Below are positions 59,949-64,000 of a stretch of DNA of 64,000 nt, in pieces (the stretch's first letter is position 1; each line of letters begins with the position of its first letter). The notes beneath the pieces are model-generated. The model was given only the letters and a program-made list of their open reading frames with translations. It had not been told where the DNA came from and searched no databases. This DNA comes from Fomitopsis serialis (lineage: Eukaryota; Basidiomycota; Agaricomycetes; Polyporales; Fomitopsidaceae), in contig NW_025954991.1 in the NCBI RefSeq assembly GCF_022376445.1, forward strand, positions 186,001 through 250,000. The letters run 5' to 3'. The position numbers and the translations under genes were made by a program.

Positions 59949-60675
59949 ATGCTCCGTAAAACCCAACTCGAATGGAAGCTGAGCTTCCTCGAACGCTTTG
60001 CGGTCTACGCTCATCGTGTCCAATTGGGTAACGACCCGGAGACATACTATGCGCCTTCTGGCGGTGTCTTCGATTCCCCATTAGGTTTGATACAGTGAGT
60101 AGGTCGCCGTCGTGGCCATCGTGTCCCCCGAAAGGTGCAGCCCACAGGTACACCCGCGATGCATTCTGCCACTGCGGCTTCGTCATGCTTCGCACTAATA
60201 TTAAAGCACGGGAAGTCCCCAAGCGTATGTATTAGTCGGAATTCTCTGGGAGAAGCTCATGTCCGCAGAAGTTCTGCGCCTCCACTCCGACCGCTCGCGG
60301 ACTTTTATGGCTGCGTGGGCACCTAAGCCCGGTAAAGACCCTTCCTAAGTACGTGACACGTTCATCCCGTCAGCGGTGCAAAGCAGACTCGTACGCGTTT
60401 ACACGCTGGTCCGGAAGACCGCCTCGCCGACAATACTGGGGCAGACAATGCAGCTTTGGTACATTGAACCGGAGTTGAAGACTACGATGTCACAAGCGAG
60501 CATCGTGAGTACCGCATTTCTGATAGGGAAGACCGTGTCATTGTTCCTGACTGATTCGTTGGGGTCGGTTGTCGGCTGCCGCGAGGCAAGAGACACATTC
60601 AAGTTGTGCCGTGTCCATGTCCAGTATGTTTGTGCTACCAGTTCCCCTCGCTGTCTGGCGAAGATCGACTTCTGA
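59949..60675 (+). CDS. Hypothetical protein, multi-exon
   Basis: Not recognised. Exon 1 from 59949 encodes MLRKTQLEWKLSFLERFAVY and PETYYAPSGGVFDSPLGLIQ. A short intron (about 60096-60147) leads to YTRDAFCHCGFVMLRTNIKA and, after one missing base at 60225 (CG?), YVLVGILWEKLMSAEVLRLH and SRTFMAAWAPKP. Another intron (about 60331-60374) leads to RLVRVYTLVRKTASPTILGQ and TMQLWYIEPELKTTMSQASI. The frame stays open to a stop at 60673-60675, or a further intron may start at gtgagt near 60506. The canonical introns and restored frame argue that this is a real gene. No domain, signal peptide or membrane segment is clear. Confidence 0.5.
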
Positions 60676-60701
60676 CTTTCTGAGCTACATTGAAACGGCG
60701 A

Positions 60702-62367
60702 CTACACCACTTCTTTCCCTTCTCGCTTGTACACCCTCCCACCCTTCATCACGAAGACAATATTGCTGCTATCCACGGCATTCTCGAAGTCCTTCTCCAG
60801 GTCCCCGCTCGTCGCAATGACATCTGCTGCGAATCCTCTCCTAACCGCGCCGAACGGGACTTCATTGTCGCCAACCAGCCGCACGTCTTCCGAAGTAACT
60901 CGACCTGTGCCAGACGGTCGGTGCCGTCCTCGCCCTCCCACGCCATGCTCCGAATGCACTGCCAACCATTCAACGTTCCCCACCGAAGAACTTTACGCCA
61001 GTCCGCACCCAGCCGGACCATCAACTTCATCTCCAGCGCGTTCTCTCCATGGTTAAACACGCCCGTGTCTCCGCCGCAGGCGATATCCTCAACTCCGCGG
61101 TCCAATGCACGCCGAAAGACATGCTTGCAATTCTCCCACTTTGCCGGAGACGCCTTCGACATCGAGTAGTACGCCGCCAGGGTCGGCACCCAGTACGTCT
61201 TGATGCCTGCATATCTCCGCTGTAGACACGCAGGTGTCTCGCGTCCGGCTTGTCGAATAACATGTCGTAGCCGTGTTCCACTGTGTGAAAGCCTGGCCCG
61301 CTTGCGACAACCATGCCGTTAATGTTCCAGTGGGCCGAATGTGCGGCAACCTTGACGCCGAGCTGGTGTGCGGTTGCGACGATCGCATCGAGCTCCTTCC
61401 TACTGAAGGTGGCAATGTCCGTCTGGCCCGCGGCCGTAGAAACATCTACCATCCTTGACCGCGGACGGTAGTCTGATCGCCGTCGCGAGGCAGTGTATCA
61501 ACGGTCATTACCGACGAAATAGGACAAAATCCGATATTCACCGGCATATACCTGCGACAAGCGATATCCGGTGAGGAGACGAGATGCCGGCATGCACAGC
61601 GAGAACACCGCACCTTGATCCAGTCGGCACCTCCGCCGACTTGTCTCCTTACTGCCTTGACGCATTCCACCTCGCCGTCGACCACCTCGGCCCCCGTGAC
61701 GCCCTCGACGCCGTCTTGATTGAGGTGTGTCTGCTCTTCGGCCCTGCGCGGCGGTCTCGGTCAACCGTTGCCATGTTCCGGAAGCGCGTACCGTAAGTGT
61801 TCGTCGTCGTCAACGCCCGGTTTGAGCAGAGTAGCGGGTCCCGGGATCATCGGTTGGGCCAGACATGAGTTTCCGCAGGTGGATGTCCGCGTCGTCCATC
61901 CCTTCCGTCCCGAGGTCTCTGTGCGAGCGGTGACGAGGCGCTCCGCGGGATGCAAGAGAGTGCGACATACCGCACGGCGGTGTAGCCGGCCATAAGCGTT
62001 CGACGGGCGTGCAGCGTCGCACGGACGATCCGCTCTGGGGCGCTCTGCCTCGTCACCTGGTCCTCCCAAGACACCTCCGCGTACGCGTGCAGGAAGACTG
62101 GACCCGCACGCAGCGTCACCTATCTAGCCCGCGGATGAGGGAGCGCTGGCACGTACGGTGGATGTGCGCGTCGACGAACCCGGGCAGCACGGTCGCCTCC
62201 CTGAGGTCGACCATCGCAGGATCTGCAAAGTCGACGCCCGCCTCGCCCGCGGCATCGTACGGCTGGACGTCGAGCACGAGGCCCGAGTCCGCCGACGTAG
62301 TTATCACCCTCCGTGGCAGCAGTTCGAGGGTGTACGGGTCGAAGAGCTTCCCGGCGTAGATCCTCAT
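60702..62367 (-). CDS. Amidohydrolase family protein (imidazolonepropionase/prolidase-like)
   Basis: Metal-dependent TIM-barrel hydrolase of a cyclic amide or dipeptide substrate. From the ATG at 62367 (MRIYAGKLFDPYTLELLPRR) the N-terminal sandwich leads to the metal motif VLPGFVDAHIHLFLHAY (after an intron). Next are SWEDQVTRQSAPERIVRATL, AGYTAVRDLGTEGMDDADIH, EVECVKAVRRQVGGGADWIK, LGVKVAAHSAHW, FHTVEHGYDMLFDK (metal His), YSMSKASPAKWENCKHVFRR, DIACGGDTGVFNHGENALEM (metal Asp) and a C-terminal block FAADVIATSGDLEKDFENAV with a GGRVYK end. Many short introns. One base is missing at 61828 (TC? of Ser), restoring CSNRALTTTNTYG. The substrate is unknown; the gene overlaps no neighbour but ends 27 nt from the convergent hypothetical gene. 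Confidence 0.83.
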
Positions 62368-63275
62368 AGTGCGTAGTCCTCCGAGCTGGTTCGGTCTAAG
62401 CTGTTTGGTCTGCTGGACCGCAGATGAGCGAATGTGCGTCGCTCGAGCGTGGGTGGAAGCAGGATAGCGTTCATCCTGATAAGACCAGAGTTCGTGTGCA
62501 CGCCCTCGATGAGCCTGAGACTCAGGAGACCTCGATGCTCGCCGAGGCAGATACGGGCGACGTCGCGGCAGACAGCGGCAAGACGCGGTCACGTGGGCAC
62601 AGTACCGCGTCGCACTCAAACCCAATGTCAACCACGTCCAGCACGCGACGATGGGGTCGATGTACTCAGGGAAGGCACTTGGGCACGTTCGTGCAAGAAC
62701 GTTCGTCCATTATATTACGCGCAAGAGATCCGGGAGAGACTAGTGATACACGATAGCAAATACAAAGGGCCAGAGGCCCTAGACGGCGTGCAGCAGCCCG
62801 ACCATACCACATACGATGAAGTACAGCTGGACCAACACAGCACCACCGCCGAAATCAAATAGCACGCATCAAAAGCGGGTGATGTATGAAGCGCCGCCTG
62901 CGCGTCATGAACGCGGTATGAAAGGTATCGATGGGCAGCGATATGAAGCGGAAATGGAAATGGAAATGGAAGGTATGCGAGGTGGGACGTGCTGTGCTAG
63001 CACAATGTCCGTCCGTCCGTCTTGTATGTCTAGAGTGGATGCATATATATGTAAGGTGTCATATATGCCATACGTCGAGATGGGATGAGGGGGGGATATA
63101 TGGGGCTGCGAATACATAAGCGGGACTGAGAACGCGAACTCGACAATATCGTTAACGTACACACATCCGCGGTACGCACATCCGGGATGGTCAAACACAT
63201 TCCAAGCCTGTATGGTACATTTTTTCGGCGGCGGCACGCCGTCACTCACCGACGACTCATGCATCGTTCGCGCCC
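62368..63275. other. Intergenic
   Basis: Upstream of the amidohydrolase and downstream of the last gene. It contains a short purine repeat (gaaatggaaatggaaatgga near 62950) and short AT-rich runs near 63040-63100. No coding sequence recognised. Confidence 0.4.
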
Positions 63276-64000
63276 TCACGCGTCCGCACGCTTGCTCGCG
63301 ATGAACGGGCCCTCGAGCGGAATCGCATGCGGGTTCTGCGCGTACGCGCGCCAGCTGCCCACGAAGTTCACCCCGCCGACGATGTACCCCTGAAGATATA
63401 CGTCCCAAGGCCACGGTCCTCGACAGGGACGCGCACAGAGCGACTAGCCCGTCCCACTTGCGCACACGGCCGTAGAAGCGGTAGTGGTTCCACGCTGGCC
63501 GTGCGCAGCAGAGTCTGCTTCCGCAAGTCAGTACATCGGTTCGCCACAGCTAGCACTGGAGTGGAAGGTGAAGTGGAAGGAGAGACGTACCTCGCCGGTG
63601 ATGATGATGTCGCACACGCCGTTGCACGTGTTGTGGATGTACTCCTCGACCTCGTCTTCGCTCTCGTCTTCCGCGTACTCGTCGTCCGCGTATTCAACTC
63701 CGAATCGTCCATGACCTCGTCGATGATCGCGTCGGGGTTCTGGCCAAGCGCTTCTGCGCGTCCGCACGGTTCTGTGCGAGCTCGCGCACCGCGTCCATGT
63801 CGACGTCGGACGCCTCGGGGTCGTCATCGTCGTGGGGGACGTAGTGGTGTGATGATGATGATGGTGGTGGTGGTGGTGATGGTGGTGCCCGTCGTCGACA
63901 GGCTCGCCGCTCGCCGCACGCGCATTGATCCGTACCCTCGCCGCCATCTCAGCCTCCTCGTCCTCCCTCCGCAGGATGCACTGCGTGCACGTCGCCTCGT
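63276..64000 (-). CDS. Hypothetical protein with a His tract (F-box-type C-terminus?), 5' end outside window
   Basis: Enters from beyond position 64000 with CTQCILRREDEEAEMAARVR, then ARAASGEPVDDG and a tract of about 13 His (63852-63890). Then come VRELAQNRADAQKRLGQ, an acidic stretch (YADDEYAEDESEDEVEEYIH), NTCNGVCDIIITGE, an intron, WNHYRFYGRVRKWDGLVAL, RGLGTYIFRG, YIVGGVNFVGSWRAYAQNPH and the end FIASKRADA (stop 63276-63278). The C-terminal part resembles a conserved block I remember from agaricomycete F-box-like proteins, but I cannot name it. At least six single bases are missing, all third positions: 63849, 63695, 63497, 63492, 63436 and 63386. The frame otherwise reads cleanly, so the gene is probably functional. 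Confidence 0.65.
63851..63892. repeat. CAC/CAT codon repeat encoding polyhistidine
   Basis: A run of tgatgatgatgatggtggtgg-type triplets on the plus strand reads as mixed CAT and CAC codons on the coding strand. The mix of codons is consistent with selection on the protein rather than only replication slippage. Confidence 0.8.

Overview
The window looks like a nuclear contig of an agaricomycete fungus (Basidiomycota, probably a wood-decay or polypore type). Genes are GC-rich and closely packed on both strands. They are split by many 45-75 nt GT-AG introns with CTGAC/CTAAC-like branch sites. Recognisable products (ATG101, an epsin, ISWI, histone H3, TRI5-like terpene synthases, HisRS, COX6, a TRA2-type splicing factor) are fungal. 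No bacterial operons, rRNA, tRNA or CRISPR array was seen.

Layout. 1-4.4 kb: 3' part of ATG101, with a 1.17 kb intron holding an old tandem duplication, then an unrecognised conserved gene. 5.2-7.8 kb: an F-box gene on the minus strand and a 3' fragment of a second copy. 8.9-21.1 kb: conserved genes on the plus strand (epsin, dienelactone hydrolase, ISWI, an EI24/LDS-like membrane protein, an O-methyltransferase). 21.6-31.3 kb: four F-box paralogues in a head-to-tail array, with a small orphan gene between the first two. 32.4-39.3 kb: histone H3, MOSC protein, isocitrate lyase/PEP mutase family enzyme, CDP-alcohol phosphotransferase. 40.5-45 kb: two nearly identical terpene synthases, each followed by a broken piece of the phosphotransferase gene. 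45.3-52.6 kb: HisRS, ankyrin protein, COX6, TRA2-like factor, RWD protein. 52.8-57.4 kb: two more F-box paralogues, one split by a CACTA-like MITE. 57.7-64 kb: a transposase relic, two unrecognised genes, an amidohydrolase and a protein with a histidine tract that runs off the end.

Two themes stand out. First, the accessory part is an expanded family of F-box proteins (likely substrate adaptors of SCF ubiquitin ligases) plus duplicated terpene synthases, inserted among housekeeping genes. Second, many otherwise good genes lack single bases, and in every case I could place, the missing base is the third position of a codon. At least 29 such sites are listed. Decay would not respect codon phase. 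The simplest reading is that heterozygous (dikaryon) positions or ambiguity letters were dropped from this sequence. Most apparent frameshifts here should therefore not be read as pseudogenes.
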